DNA from: Paludibacter sp.
GTDB taxonomy: Bacteria; Bacteroidota; Bacteroidia; Bacteroidales; Paludibacteraceae
Direction of reading: 5' to 3'
DNA: 64,000 nt
Assembly (NCBI GenBank): GCA_031292575.1
Contig: JARLGX010000005.1
Coordinates: forward strand, 145,541 to 209,540
This document shows positions 46,573 through 55,135 of the stretch, piece after piece. A program made the translations under genes and the position numbers. Each line of letters opens with the position of its first letter. Position 1 is the stretch's first letter. The notes under the pieces are model-generated. The model was not told the origin of the DNA. It did not search any database and saw only the letters and a program-made list of their open reading frames with translations.

Positions 46573-48162
46573 TTATTTATCCATGCCTGCCAGTTCTTTA
46601 AGAAAGGAACTAAGATTGCGGGTAGACTTCAAATTCAATTTAAGAGCCAGACGTTGTTTTAATTTATACAGACTATCCGAAGTTGCGTCAAGCAACATGA
46701 TTCTGTCGGAATGAGGGATGTCAAGAAGATTTAAACAACACCACATTATTTCCTTCTGGTTAATTTCCGGAAATTTTAATTTCAAAGTTTCTACAATATT
46801 ATTGAACGCATGGTTCATTTCCGATTGAAATAAATCCCAATCATTTATATAAATCATACTGTTATACAGCTCTTTATCAAGACGTAAACGATCCTCAACC
46901 GAAGCATTTTTACGCGCTTCTACTTGCAAAGCTCTAGTTTGCTCAATCTTTCGGGCTAACTCCTGACTTACAATATTCTGGTTATTAGTCAATTGCGCTT
47001 TAAATATATCTAATTGTTCCTTTTTTAACTTGTAACGTTTGTATAAAAAGAAAACGAGTAAAGTACTTAAAGCTATACTAAATATCAGAACAAAAACTAT
47101 CAGGCTGCTATTCCGTTTGGCTCCATTAGCTTCTTGAGTTTTAGCGTGGAGATTTTCAAGTACACTGCATTTTGTTTGAGATTCTACATTGCGAATTGAA
47201 TCACCATAAGACTGATATTGAGCTATATACTTTCCCAATTGTTTAATATCATTCCGAATATATTCTATATTGGCAAGAATACGATAACATTCACGCCGCG
47301 TATAAAAACTTGCTGGATGTTTTAGCGATATTGTTGCATAAACAAATGAAGAATCATATTGAGCTTTATCAAATAATAAATCTGCTAAATTAAAATTTCT
47401 TATTGAATAATTATTGCCCTCAGCTGGATAATGAAGACATTTATAAAAAAAATACTGAGCAGAATCAAGTTGTTTTTGATTATAGAATCTCAGTCCCATT
47501 TCTTGATATAAGACACCACATATTGTTGAATCTTTAGTTTGCTTTAAAACAAAACGAAAATATTTTTGAGATGTTTTGTAATCTTTTAAAAATAGATAAG
47601 TTCTACCGATAAACAGATTTTCATAATTTTCATCAATTTTCATTCCCGCCCGATTAAAATACTCAAGCGATGTCGTGTATTTTTTTAGCGCCCCCTTGTA
47701 GTCATTTTGTATTGAATAAATATCACCTAAATTGGAGTAGATATGTCCTGACAAGGGCAAATCATTTTTGTCTTGCAAGCAATCTAATGCTTTTAAAAAC
47801 AGTACAGTAGCATCATCATAGCGTTGATTATATTTAAGTTTAAAACCTTTACTATAGTAACATCGCGCTAAATGAAGTTGGTCATTTTGATTTTGGTAAT
47901 AATTTATCGAAAAGTCAATTATAGAATCGGGCATTAATGGCTTGTAATTTTTCTCTAATGCCTCAGAATAAAGTAAATTGTACAAAGCGCGGTTTGCATC
48001 CGATTTGTATTCGGCAGGTTTAATTTGTTGTAAAATATTAAGAGCGGAGTCTGGCTTTGTTTCCATCAGTTGTTCTACAGTTTTCAATTGATTCGAAACA
48101 TGCGAACAGCCAACAATAAACAAACACAAAAAAAAAGGTATAACGCTTGATTTAAAACACAT
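46573..48162 (-). CDS. Membrane-tethered TPR regulator with C-terminal HTH-like domain (copy 1)
   Basis: 529 residues. The N-terminus has a lipobox-like signal (FFLCLFIVGC). Residues about 25-340 are TPR repeats (DDATVLFLKALDCLQ, GHIYSNLGDIYSIQNDYKGALKKY, LARCYYSKGFKLKYNQRY). A membrane helix (SSLIVFVLIFSIALSTLLVFFLY) near 355-378 is followed by a coiled coil and a C-terminal LuxR-like helix-turn-helix (EIMWCCLNLLDIPHSDRIML, SDSLYKLKQRLALKL). The predicted topology puts the TPR sensor outside and the DNA-binding part inside. It is a clear paralogue of 49598-51187; the two flank an HU-like gene and a DUF3244 gene on the same strand. Confidence 0.8.
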   Translation of the reverse strand: MCFKSSVIPFFLCLFIVGCSHVSNQLKTVEQLMETKPDSALNILQQIKPAEYKSDANRALYNLLYSEALEKNYKPLMPDSIIDFSINYYQNQNDQLHLARCYYSKGFKLKYNQRYDDATVLFLKALDCLQDKNDLPLSGHIYSNLGDIYSIQNDYKGALKKYTTSLEYFNRAGMKIDENYENLFIGRTYLFLKDYKTSQKYFRFVLKQTKDSTICGVLYQEMGLRFYNQKQLDSAQYFFYKCLHYPAEGNNYSIRNFNLADLLFDKAQYDSSFVYATISLKHPASFYTRRECYRILANIEYIRNDIKQLGKYIAQYQSYGDSIRNVESQTKCSVLENLHAKTQEANGAKRNSSLIVFVLIFSIALSTLLVFFLYKRYKLKKEQLDIFKAQLTNNQNIVSQELARKIEQTRALQVEARKNASVEDRLRLDKELYNSMIYINDWDLFQSEMNHAFNNIVETLKLKFPEINQKEIMWCCLNLLDIPHSDRIMLLDATSDSLYKLKQRLALKLNLKSTRNLSSFLKELAGMDK

Positions 48163-48215
48163 AGTCCGATAAAATTGAGTGACATAAACTTTATCACTCG
48201 TGTTTATACAATAAG

Positions 48216-48265
48216 GAAGAGATTAAATGCAAATGTATAAAAATAAATTTGCATTTAATCTCTTC
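48216..48265. promoter_or_regulatory. Perfect 19-bp inverted repeat overlapping the promoter of TPR copy 1
   Basis: Arms 48216-48234 and 48247-48265 are perfect complements around a 12-base loop. The left arm and loop contain CAAATGTA at 48230-48237, which on the minus strand is the -7 box TACATTTG, 68 bases upstream of the TPR start. It may act as an operator, as a hairpin ending the HU-like transcript, or both; no T-run follows. Confidence 0.65.
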
Positions 48266-48324
48266 ACTTAAAACTTTAGGTTTTAATAAAGAAATTAATA
48301 CATAAAATGCTCTTTAATAATCTG

Positions 48325-48855
48325 TTATGCCTGACACAACCAAGCTCTGAAAGCAATACCACAAGCTGGTTCGGGTATGGCTTTCAAGGAAGAAGTAGTC
48401 ATTAAATCATTTTGATAATCTTTAATAGCACTGTCATTATCATCTAAAACAGTGACATTTTCCAAATCGCTGGCTTCAGTTCTTTCGCCCAAAATTTGAA
48501 CTTTAGTCTCGGCTATAGCCTGCGATAAATCAAATGCTTGTGTAATAAATACATCAATCCAATTAACTGTTGGGTTCCATTTCATGTTATAAAACGAACC
48601 TTTAACCGTAGGCCGCATATTTACCAAACCGGTGTTTACATTATATCCGGTTGCTACTAATTGAGCCGCCTTGGTATTAAAGTGAGCTATAATTTTAAGC
48701 GTTTGCTCGCGATTCAACTCAACTCCATCTAGCAGCAATTCATCTATAATTTCTGAAACTCCTACGCTGCCTGCTACAGGAACCTGTGCAATAAAATCGT
48801 GTGGGTCGGTATTCAGGGGATTTTTTCTCATCCACGCTTTTAAAATATTATACAT
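48325..48855 (-). CDS. HU-like DNA-binding-domain protein
   Basis: 176 residues. The N-terminal third (MYNILKAWMRKNPLNTDPHDFIAQ) and the middle (SVGVSEIIDELLLDGVELNREQTLKIIAHF, TGLVNMRPTVKGSF) match the HU-type DNA-binding domain found in many Bacteroidales accessory proteins. The C-terminus (FRAWLCQA) is divergent. It lies between the DUF3244 gene and TPR copy 1, behind its own upstream terminator. A nucleoid-like or regulatory role is likely; the target is unknown. Confidence 0.72.
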   Translation of the reverse strand: MYNILKAWMRKNPLNTDPHDFIAQVPVAGSVGVSEIIDELLLDGVELNREQTLKIIAHFNTKAAQLVATGYNVNTGLVNMRPTVKGSFYNMKWNPTVNWIDVFITQAFDLSQAIAETKVQILGERTEASDLENVTVLDDNDSAIKDYQNDLMTTSSLKAIPEPACGIAFRAWLCQA

Positions 48856-48886
48856 AGTATTTTGTTTTTATTTGTTACGGTCGAAT

Positions 48887-48933
48887 AAAAAAATGTTTAA
48901 TAACGAAGCGGTTTACAATTCCGCTTCGTTATT
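48887..48933 (-). terminator. Rho-independent terminator of the DUF3244 gene
   Basis: Arms 48899-48911 and 48921-48933 pair perfectly over 13 bp around a 9-base loop; on the minus strand an almost immediate T-run follows (A at 48887-48893). Confidence 0.8.
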
Positions 48934-48943
48934 TAGTATTTAA

Positions 48944-49333
48944 TTACAGATTAATTGTTCCACTCAGGGTTGTAGTGCCGTACGTAACTTGTAAGGTGTA
49001 CGTTCCGCTATCCCAGCTATCGGTAGGGATTACTACTGTAGAAGTAGAATTCGTGTCCACTGATTGCATATAAACAATGCTACCAAATTGATCTATTACG
49101 GTAACCTGGGCTACCCCAACTTTACTGCTGAAAGTTAAGTACAAATCGGTTCCATCAAACGAAGCAGAAACCGGAATGATAGTTACGGATCTACTCATCA
49201 TAATATTACTGCCTCCGATACTTCCAGAATCGCCTTTTTTAAGGGGAACGTCAATGGCAAAAACGGATTGTACGGAGAGCATACAAACCAAAAGCATAAA
49301 AATGCTAACAAGTGAAGAATTAATTTTTTTCAT
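48944..49333 (-). CDS. Small exported DUF3244 protein
   Basis: 129 residues with a signal peptide (SIFMLLVCMLSVQSVFA). The mature protein of about 100 residues is all-beta: VPVSASFDGTDLYLTFSS type strands and VTVIDQFGSIVYMQSV, ending in LQVTYGTTTLSGTINL, the small Ig-like fold of DUF3244. Such proteins are small secreted Bacteroidales products of unknown role, often beside TPR regulators. Here it is flanked by two TPR-HTH regulators, its upstream DNA has a pair of 11-base direct repeats, and a terminator follows, so it is a candidate target of the regulators. The precise function is unknown. Confidence 0.68.
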   Translation of the reverse strand: MKKINSSLVSIFMLLVCMLSVQSVFAIDVPLKKGDSGSIGGSNIMMSRSVTIIPVSASFDGTDLYLTFSSKVGVAQVTVIDQFGSIVYMQSVDTNSTSTVVIPTDSWDSGTYTLQVTYGTTTLSGTINL

Positions 49334-49597
49334 AAAAAAACGAATTATAGTGTGAACATAGGGTTATAGAATCCAAAAGAGGAATTCTTTCATGGTGCTA
49401 AATTAAGCATAGCAACACAAGTCACCAAATTTTAAGGCAAAAAGAATCGAGACACGTTATTTTATAACTATTTAATTTCTAGGTAATTAGTTTGTCAATG
49501 CGCAATATTTTCGAGACACGTAATAAAAAGGAGGAAAACAGGAGGAAAAAATGGGGGTGTAAAAGTAAAAAAAACAGAAAAGTAGAATATTTATCAG
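49334..49597 (-). promoter_or_regulatory. DUF3244 upstream region with paired 11-base direct repeats
   Basis: TCGAGACACGT occurs at 49447-49457 and again at 49511-49521, 64 bases apart start to start (about six helical turns), 114 and 178 bases upstream of the DUF3244 start. No exact TAnnTTTG box was found on the minus strand here. Confidence 0.5.
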
Positions 49598-51187
49598 TTA
49601 TTTTCCTTCCGACTTTATTTTAAGAAATTGCTCCAACTCTTTTACATTAGCGAGCTGCAATCTTTGAGCGAGCCGTTGTTTTAATTTATATAAACTTACC
49701 GGTTGGCTTTCCAGAATCAAAGCCATATCTTGGGTAGGAATATCCAACAAAAATAATCCGCTCCAAATTATTTCTTTTCGGGTTATTTCGGAATAATTAC
49801 TTTCCAGGGCAGCAATTATATTGTTAAACGTTTTATTCATTAATTTTTTAAATGCATCCAGGTCGTTTACATGAAGGCAAGTATTGTAAAGTTCTCTATC
49901 CATAAGTTCACGTTGGGGCATAGAGGCTTTTTTATATTCAGATGCATATAACGCACGCGTTTCTTCAATTTTTTGTATCAAACTTTCAACCAGTAAATTT
50001 TGTTTTGCACTGATTTGCACTTCCGCCTCTTCCAGTTCTTTTTCTTTTCCCTTGTTGCGTTTCCGTAACCGGTACAGTATATAAAGACTAATCAATATAA
50101 TAATGGGCAAAATCATTCCAAGGATGCCTAGATATTTTTTAGTTTTAGTCGCATTTTCAGAAGTTTGGTGCAAATCTTCCAAAACAGTGATTTTGGTTTG
50201 CGATTCTACTTTACGTACAGAATCGGAGCAAGCTTGAAACTGCGTCATAAAAACAGCCATTTGCTTGAAATCTCCTTGCACATATTCTGTATTCGCCAAA
50301 ATTCGATAACATTCTCGTTGTGTAAAAAAATTTGCTGGATACTTTAAAGCAAGAGAAGCATAGTGATAAGCTGAATCATATTGCTCCGTATCAAAATATA
50401 AATCGGCTAAGTTGTTACACCTAATAGCAAAATTAGTCGTTTTATATGGAAAATGTACACTTTTCCGAAGATAATATTTTGCTGAATCATACTGCTTAGC
50501 CCAATAATAGTTAATTCCAATTTCCTGCATTGCTACACCACTAAAAATAGAGTCTAGAGGTTGAGCAAGAGCCTTACGATAATATTGAAGAGCTGCTTTG
50601 TAATTTTTGGCAAGTCTATACGTTCTCCCAATATCAAGAAGACTATAACTAGCATCTATTGTCTTTCTTGCGCTTTTAAAGCAGTCAACAGAAAGCTGAT
50701 ACTTTTTAAGAGCTTCATTATAATCCTTTTGGAATGAACAAATATCGCCCATATCAGCATAGATTTTACCTAGTAGGTTATAATCTTTTTTATCCTGACT
50801 ATTATCCAATGCCTTGAGATAAAGTACCGTAGCATCATCGTATCGCTGGGCATTTTTATACATACGTGCTTTATAAAAATAGCAAATGGCTAAGCGGGGT
50901 TTATCATTTGTACCCTGATAATAATCTAATGAGTAATTAATTAGCGAATCGGGCTTCAGGGGTTTGTTATTTTTATCGAGCGCCTGAATCATTAGCAAAC
51001 CGTACAACGCCCTGTCTCCGGAAGTTAAGGTAAGGTTGTCGGCATGCATGTGCTGTAAAATATGCAGGGCGGAGTCGGGAGCGGTTTCCATTAAACGCTC
51101 TGCAGTTTTTATTTGGTTGGGCAAGAGTGAACAGCCCATCAATAACAGGCCAAAAATTGGAAATATTAATCGAAGTTTAAAACGCAT
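49598..51187 (-). CDS. Membrane-tethered TPR regulator with C-terminal HTH-like domain (copy 2)
   Basis: 529 residues, the same length and layout as 46573-48162. It has a lipobox-like signal (IFGLLLMGC), TPR repeats over about 25-340 (DDATVLYLKALDNSQ, LGKIYADMGDICSFQKDYNEALKKY), a membrane helix (YLGILGMILPIIILISLYILYRL), a coiled coil (EKELEEAEVQISAKQNLLVESLIQK) and a C-terminal HTH (EIIWSGLFLLDIPTQDMALI, PVSLYKLKQRLAQRL). The repeated HTH pattern and the shared ATAPDSALHILQ-type opening show recent paralogy. It precedes the DUF3244 gene on the same strand and probably regulates it. Confidence 0.8.
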   Translation of the reverse strand: MRFKLRLIFPIFGLLLMGCSLLPNQIKTAERLMETAPDSALHILQHMHADNLTLTSGDRALYGLLMIQALDKNNKPLKPDSLINYSLDYYQGTNDKPRLAICYFYKARMYKNAQRYDDATVLYLKALDNSQDKKDYNLLGKIYADMGDICSFQKDYNEALKKYQLSVDCFKSARKTIDASYSLLDIGRTYRLAKNYKAALQYYRKALAQPLDSIFSGVAMQEIGINYYWAKQYDSAKYYLRKSVHFPYKTTNFAIRCNNLADLYFDTEQYDSAYHYASLALKYPANFFTQRECYRILANTEYVQGDFKQMAVFMTQFQACSDSVRKVESQTKITVLEDLHQTSENATKTKKYLGILGMILPIIILISLYILYRLRKRNKGKEKELEEAEVQISAKQNLLVESLIQKIEETRALYASEYKKASMPQRELMDRELYNTCLHVNDLDAFKKLMNKTFNNIIAALESNYSEITRKEIIWSGLFLLDIPTQDMALILESQPVSLYKLKQRLAQRLQLANVKELEQFLKIKSEGK

Positions 51188-51232
51188 ACATCAACTGGCA
51201 CAAGTATGTTTCGGAAAGCTTGTATTTAAATG

Positions 51233-51240
51233 CAAAACTA
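51233..51240 (-). promoter_or_regulatory. Candidate -7 box for TPR copy 2
   Basis: The minus strand reads TAGTTTTG (TAnnTTTG), 46 bases upstream of the start. The surrounding TTAAATGCAAA on the + strand also precedes TPR copy 1, so the two promoters share a short element. Confidence 0.6.
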
Positions 51241-51361
51241 CATATTATTATTCATTTTTCGAACTATATATTCGCACTGAATTTCAAATTTCACGTTAAA
51301 AAATAAACCTCATCGAGAACATTCTAAACTATTAAGAAAATTATTCCTGTAATAGCACTTT

Positions 51362-52060
51362 TCAGGCTACGGCAAGTGTAAAAATACTTATTTTAATATC
51401 ATTCGTTTGGAGCAATACATTAATGCAGGCTTCAAGTGTGGAACCAGTTGTCAAAACATCATCTACCAACAGAACATGCTTTCCTTTCAGCACAGACATG
51501 TCAGTCAATTCAAAAATACCCTCCGTGTTTTTGTATCGTTCAAAAACAGATTTTTTTGTTTGCGTCGCATTTTCACGTACCCGAATTAAAGTACTCGTAT
51601 CCTGAGGTTTTTCGAGAATCTCAGACAATCCTTTTCCAATCCATTCGCTTTGATTATAGCCACGAAGTTTATATTTCTTAGGATGAAGCGGAACAGGTAT
51701 TATAACATCCACCGAAGCAAAATCTGAAGAATCCATTATATCAACTGCAGCATATTTTCCGAGCAATTGACCTATTTCTTTGTTGTTTTTATACTTCAGC
51801 GCATGTAATAATTTTTGAAATGGCGAGCCTTTTTGAAAATAGAAAAAGGCAGTTGCTCTATAAATTTGAACTTTACCCCAAAAACGTTTTTCTATCGGAT
51901 TATCGGTTAATAAATGAAAATTTGTTTTTGGGATTCCATTAAGACAAGCCAAACACAAATGATGTTCATTCTTCTGCAGATTCTGATTGCAAATCAAGCA
52001 TAAATTAGGATACATCAAATTAATAAGGTCGACAAAAGGATTGAATTTTTTCATAGGCAA
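51362..52060 (-). CDS. comF: ComF-family phosphoribosyltransferase-fold protein
   Basis: 232 residues. The N-terminal zinc-ribbon is CLICNQ...CLAC (about residues 21-40). The C-terminal half is a phosphoribosyltransferase fold: KKYKLRGYNQSEWIGKGLSE and the PRPP motif VLLVDDVLTTGSTLEACINVL. ComF proteins are linked to DNA uptake in some bacteria, but in Bacteroidetes the role is not settled. It starts 18 bases after the diacylglycerol-kinase gene; an in-frame start at 52054 is also possible. Confidence 0.88.
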   Translation of the reverse strand: MPMKKFNPFVDLINLMYPNLCLICNQNLQKNEHHLCLACLNGIPKTNFHLLTDNPIEKRFWGKVQIYRATAFFYFQKGSPFQKLLHALKYKNNKEIGQLLGKYAAVDIMDSSDFASVDVIIPVPLHPKKYKLRGYNQSEWIGKGLSEILEKPQDTSTLIRVRENATQTKKSVFERYKNTEGIFELTDMSVLKGKHVLLVDDVLTTGSTLEACINVLLQTNDIKISIFTLAVA

Positions 52061-52078
52061 ACATGGGTTGTAAATGAA

Positions 52079-52447
52079 TTAAAAAAGATTCATCAATAAA
52101 GGCCACACTTTTGGTAAAAAAATCAATAAGCCGATTATTACGGAAATTATCGCGCAAATCAATACGGCTCCGGCAGCAATATCCTTGGCTTTACCGGCTA
52201 AAGGATGCTGTTCGGGCGAAGCCAAATCTACCACATTCTCAATTGCCGTATTTATCATTTCAGCTCCAATTACCAATCCAATGCAAAGCAAACACATTAT
52301 CCATTCAGGAACATTTATCCTTAAGACAAACCCTGCAACTACAACTAAAAATACAACCACGAGGTGAATTTTCATATTTGTTTCAGAACCAAAAACAGTT
52401 TTTATTCCCCTGCCGGCGTAAATGAAACTTTGAATTCGTTTTTTCAT
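52079..52447 (-). CDS. dgkA: Diacylglycerol/undecaprenol kinase family membrane protein
   Basis: 122 residues with the DgkA layout of three membrane helices and the signature GAEMINTAIENVVDLASPEQHPLAGKAKDIAAGAVL, where the Glu and Asn residues bind metal and ATP. It phosphorylates a membrane lipid alcohol, in this group probably undecaprenol, for recycling the cell-wall carrier. Co-transcribed with comF. Confidence 0.9.
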   Translation of the reverse strand: MKKRIQSFIYAGRGIKTVFGSETNMKIHLVVVFLVVVAGFVLRINVPEWIMCLLCIGLVIGAEMINTAIENVVDLASPEQHPLAGKAKDIAAGAVLICAIISVIIGLLIFLPKVWPLLMNLF

Positions 52448-52513
52448 GAATTATCTTTAAAATAATGTTCCTGCAAATTACGTGAATTTAATGCAAAGTC
52501 AAACTCAAATTGT

Positions 52514-52550
52514 ATAAAAAAATCCGACAAACTATCAAGTTTACCGGATT
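52514..52550 (-). terminator. Rho-independent terminator of efp
   Basis: On the minus strand the arms 52550-52538 and 52533-52521 pair over 13 positions (two wobbles) around a 4-base loop, followed by a run of T. Confidence 0.85.
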
Positions 52551-52579
52551 CTTTCCAAAAAATGTATATTTATTTGTAA

Positions 52580-53146
52580 TTACGCTTTTACACGGCCTAA
52601 ATATGAACCATCACGCGTATCAATTTCTATCGTTTCACCTTCGGTAATAAATAAAGGGACACGAATAGTCGCACCTGACTCAACACTGGCAGGTTTGAGG
52701 GTGTTGGTAGCTGTATCGCCTTTCATTCCCGGTTCGGTATAAGTTACTTTCATCTGTACTTTTACGGGCATGTCTGCATAAAGTACAGTATCGGTCGATG
52801 CATCCGAAACCACTTCTATAACCATACCTTCAAGTAGAAAATCAACACCATTTATCAGGTTTTTGCTAATTGGATGTTGGTCGTATGTTTCCTGATTCAT
52901 AAAAATGAAATCATCAGCTTCTTTGTATACGAATTGATAAGGACGACGTTCTACGCGTACATCTTCCAGTTTTTCGCCGATATTAAAACGACGTTCAATA
53001 ACTCGACCATCCACTACATCTTTAAGTGTGGTACGCATAAAAGTATTGCCTTTGCCTGGCTTTACATGGAGAAATTCTATAACAAAATACAACTTTCCAT
53101 CCATACGGATGCAAGTTCCATTTTTGATATCTTGAGCATTCATCAT
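52580..53146 (-). CDS. efp: Elongation factor P
   Basis: 188 residues with the three beta-barrel domains of EF-P. The N-terminal KOW-like domain carries the loop KPGKGNTFMRT whose lysine enters the peptidyl-transferase centre. Domains II and III include VELIMDASTD-like strands and the C-terminal IRVPLFITEGETIEIDTRDGSYLGR. It relieves ribosome stalling at proline runs. A second start, one codon downstream (53143), is possible. A promoter box lies just upstream and a terminator downstream, so it is monocistronic. Confidence 0.95.
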   Translation of the reverse strand: MMNAQDIKNGTCIRMDGKLYFVIEFLHVKPGKGNTFMRTTLKDVVDGRVIERRFNIGEKLEDVRVERRPYQFVYKEADDFIFMNQETYDQHPISKNLINGVDFLLEGMVIEVVSDASTDTVLYADMPVKVQMKVTYTEPGMKGDTATNTLKPASVESGATIRVPLFITEGETIEIDTRDGSYLGRVKA

Positions 53147-53181
53147 AAAAGTAAAATTTTATATATTATTTTTTCAGGCTG

Positions 53182-53189
53182 CAAAATTA
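53182..53189 (-). promoter_or_regulatory. Candidate -7 box for efp
   Basis: The minus strand reads TAATTTTG followed by C (TAnnTTTGC), 36 bases upstream of the start. Confidence 0.6.
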
Positions 53190-53235
53190 CAATTTTTATT
53201 CTAAATACCAAAATAATCTGAATTCCAACATATTA

Positions 53236-53269
53236 TAAAAAAGCTCCTACACATTGTGCAGAAGCTTTA
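53236..53269 (-). terminator. Rho-independent terminator of argG
   Basis: Arms 53241-53253 and 53257-53269 pair over 13 positions with wobbles on the minus strand, followed by a T-run (A at 53238-53243). Confidence 0.8.
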
Positions 53270-53295
53270 ATCGTTTTTTTAGTTTTATTGTTTTT

Positions 53296-54495
53296 CTATT
53301 TATCGTTTCTTTTCTGAACGTTATAGTATATTTTCATTTGGTTGCCGAGAATCTTAGTAAATCCTTTTACATCTTCGGCACTCCATGCGCGGTTAACTTC
53401 TCCGTATTCGCCAAAATCTGTTTTCATCAAATCGAATGTGCTGTCAACTCCCACCAAGGTATAACTGTGTGGGCGAAGATTTACAATCACGGTGCCGGTT
53501 ACGTTTTGTTGAGAACTTTGAAGGAATTGTTCAATATCGCGCATAACAGGTTCCAGGTATTGTGCTTCGTGAAGAAACATTCCATACCAATTACCAAGTT
53601 GGTCTTTCCAGTATTGTTGCCACTTAGTAAGTGTGTGTTTTTCAAGCATTTTATGCGCATTGATAATCAAAAGTGGAGCTGCAGCCTCAAAACCTACGCG
53701 CCCTTTGATACCAATAATGGTATCGCCGATATGCATATCGCGACCAATTCCATATTTATTGGCAATATCCTCCAACTGATTAATTAACAATACTTTATTC
53801 TCATTTCTCTGACCGTTTACAGCGCAAATTTCGCCATTTTCGAACTCAATAGTAACTGTTTCTTCTCCTTGCTTTTCTATTTGACTTGGATAAGCTTCTT
53901 CCGGTAATGTTTTATCTGATTTCAGCGTTTCTTTTCCACCAATACTGGTTCCCCACAAGCCTTTGTTTATGGAATATTCCATTTTTGTAAAATCGGCTTT
54001 GAACCCGTGATCTCTCAAATAGTTAATCTCGTATTCACGAGTCAACACCATATCGCGCGTTGGGGTAAGAATTTTGATTTCGGGTGCCAGTACATCAAAA
54101 GTGAGGTCGAAACGCACCTGATCATTTCCGGCACCTGTACTTCCGTGTGCAACATAATCTGCACCTATTTCTTTTGCATAGTTGATAATGGCAATTGCCT
54201 GAAAAATACGTTCCGAGCTTACCGAAATAGGATAAGTTCCATTTCTCAACACATTACCAAAAACCATGTATTTAATGCTTTTTTCGTAATATTCCTGCGT
54301 TACGTCGAGCGCTACGTGACTTACAGCTCCAAGTCTGAATGCTTTATCTTCAATTAGTTTTAATTCTTCGGCACTAAATCCACCTGTATTTGCAACTGCG
54401 GTGTGTACTTCGTATCCTTTTTCCTGAGCCAGGTACATGGCACAAAACGAAGTATCCAATCCTCCGCTAAATGCTAAAACAACTTTTTCTTTCAT
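53296..54495 (-). CDS. argG: Argininosuccinate synthase
   Basis: 399 residues from the start at 54495, where MKEKVVLAFSGGLDTSFCA opens directly with the ATP pyrophosphatase P-loop (SGGLDTS); the in-frame start at 54534 adds 13 residues. Further motifs are DYVAHGSTGAGNDQVRFDLTF and GRVGFEAAAPLLIINAHKMLEKH. It condenses citrulline and aspartate. It is encoded after a GNAT acyltransferase and argR on the same strand, and argH is on the opposite strand 11.5 kb away. The gene ends at a terminator and is not followed by argC or argD within the window. Confidence 0.95.
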   Translation of the reverse strand: MKEKVVLAFSGGLDTSFCAMYLAQEKGYEVHTAVANTGGFSAEELKLIEDKAFRLGAVSHVALDVTQEYYEKSIKYMVFGNVLRNGTYPISVSSERIFQAIAIINYAKEIGADYVAHGSTGAGNDQVRFDLTFDVLAPEIKILTPTRDMVLTREYEINYLRDHGFKADFTKMEYSINKGLWGTSIGGKETLKSDKTLPEEAYPSQIEKQGEETVTIEFENGEICAVNGQRNENKVLLINQLEDIANKYGIGRDMHIGDTIIGIKGRVGFEAAAPLLIINAHKMLEKHTLTKWQQYWKDQLGNWYGMFLHEAQYLEPVMRDIEQFLQSSQQNVTGTVIVNLRPHSYTLVGVDSTFDLMKTDFGEYGEVNRAWSAEDVKGFTKILGNQMKIYYNVQKRNDK

Positions 54496-54571
54496 ATTCT
54501 TTTTGTATAAAGTCGTGTGGATTGCTCTAAACAATTTTAAACCATACTACTAAATGAACTAATAACCTCTT

Positions 54572-55135
54572 TTACTTTTCTACATCTTTAGCCGGATCGA
54601 ACAACATTCCTGTGCACAAGCAGTGCTTCCTGCTGGTGCGTTGCAAGATGTCATAATTCACACAGCTTTGACATCCTTTCCAGAATGCTTCATCGTTGGT
54701 CAATTCAGAAAATGTTACGGGCTTGTATCCCAATTCCGAATTAATTTTCATTACTGCCAACCCGGTTGTTAACCCAAATATCTTAGCGTCGGGATAACGC
54801 TGGCGCGAGAGTTCAAATGCCTTTCGTTTAATACGTTTTGCAAGTCCATGTCCACGATACTTATCTACAACGATTAAACCCGAGTTGGCAACAAACTTTT
54901 TATTACCCCAGGTTTCGATGTAGCAAAATCCTGCAAACTCCTCACCTGCTAAAGCTATTATAGCTTTTCCTTCTTTCATTTTTTGCTCGACATATTCGGG
55001 CGAACGTCTGGCAATACCTGTTCCGCGCACTTTGGCCGCATCAGCAATGGTGGTCAAAATTGTATCAACATACCCTAAAAAACGCTCATCAGCAATTTGT
55101 ACCGTTATCTCTTCAACGGCAATATCTTTGTCCAT
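54572..55135 (-). CDS. GNAT acyltransferase of the arginine cluster, candidate N-acylglutamate synthase
   Basis: 187 residues from the start at 55135 (MDKDIAVEEITVQIADERF); an in-frame start at 55201 adds 22 residues without clear homology. The GNAT acyl-CoA site is GLIVVDKYRGHGLAKRIKRKAFEL, with IIALAGEEFAGFCYIE before it. The C-terminus is cysteine-rich (GCQSCVNYDILQRTSRKHCLCTGMLFDP, two CxxC-like pairs), unusual for GNAT enzymes. Its position between argR and argG suggests it makes the N-acyl-glutamate that starts arginine synthesis; some Bacteroidetes use N-succinyl intermediates, so the acyl group could be acetyl or succinyl. Specific activity is inference. Confidence 0.75.
   Translation of the reverse strand: MDKDIAVEEITVQIADERFLGYVDTILTTIADAAKVRGTGIARRSPEYVEQKMKEGKAIIALAGEEFAGFCYIETWGNKKFVANSGLIVVDKYRGHGLAKRIKRKAFELSRQRYPDAKIFGLTTGLAVMKINSELGYKPVTFSELTNDEAFWKGCQSCVNYDILQRTSRKHCLCTGMLFDPAKDVEK

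Noticed and set aside
46346..46714. 122-codon open frame on the + strand
   Set aside because: It overlaps the TPR gene antisense and its upstream half is AT-driven, Tyr/Phe/Lys-rich sequence with no domain or ribosome-binding site.
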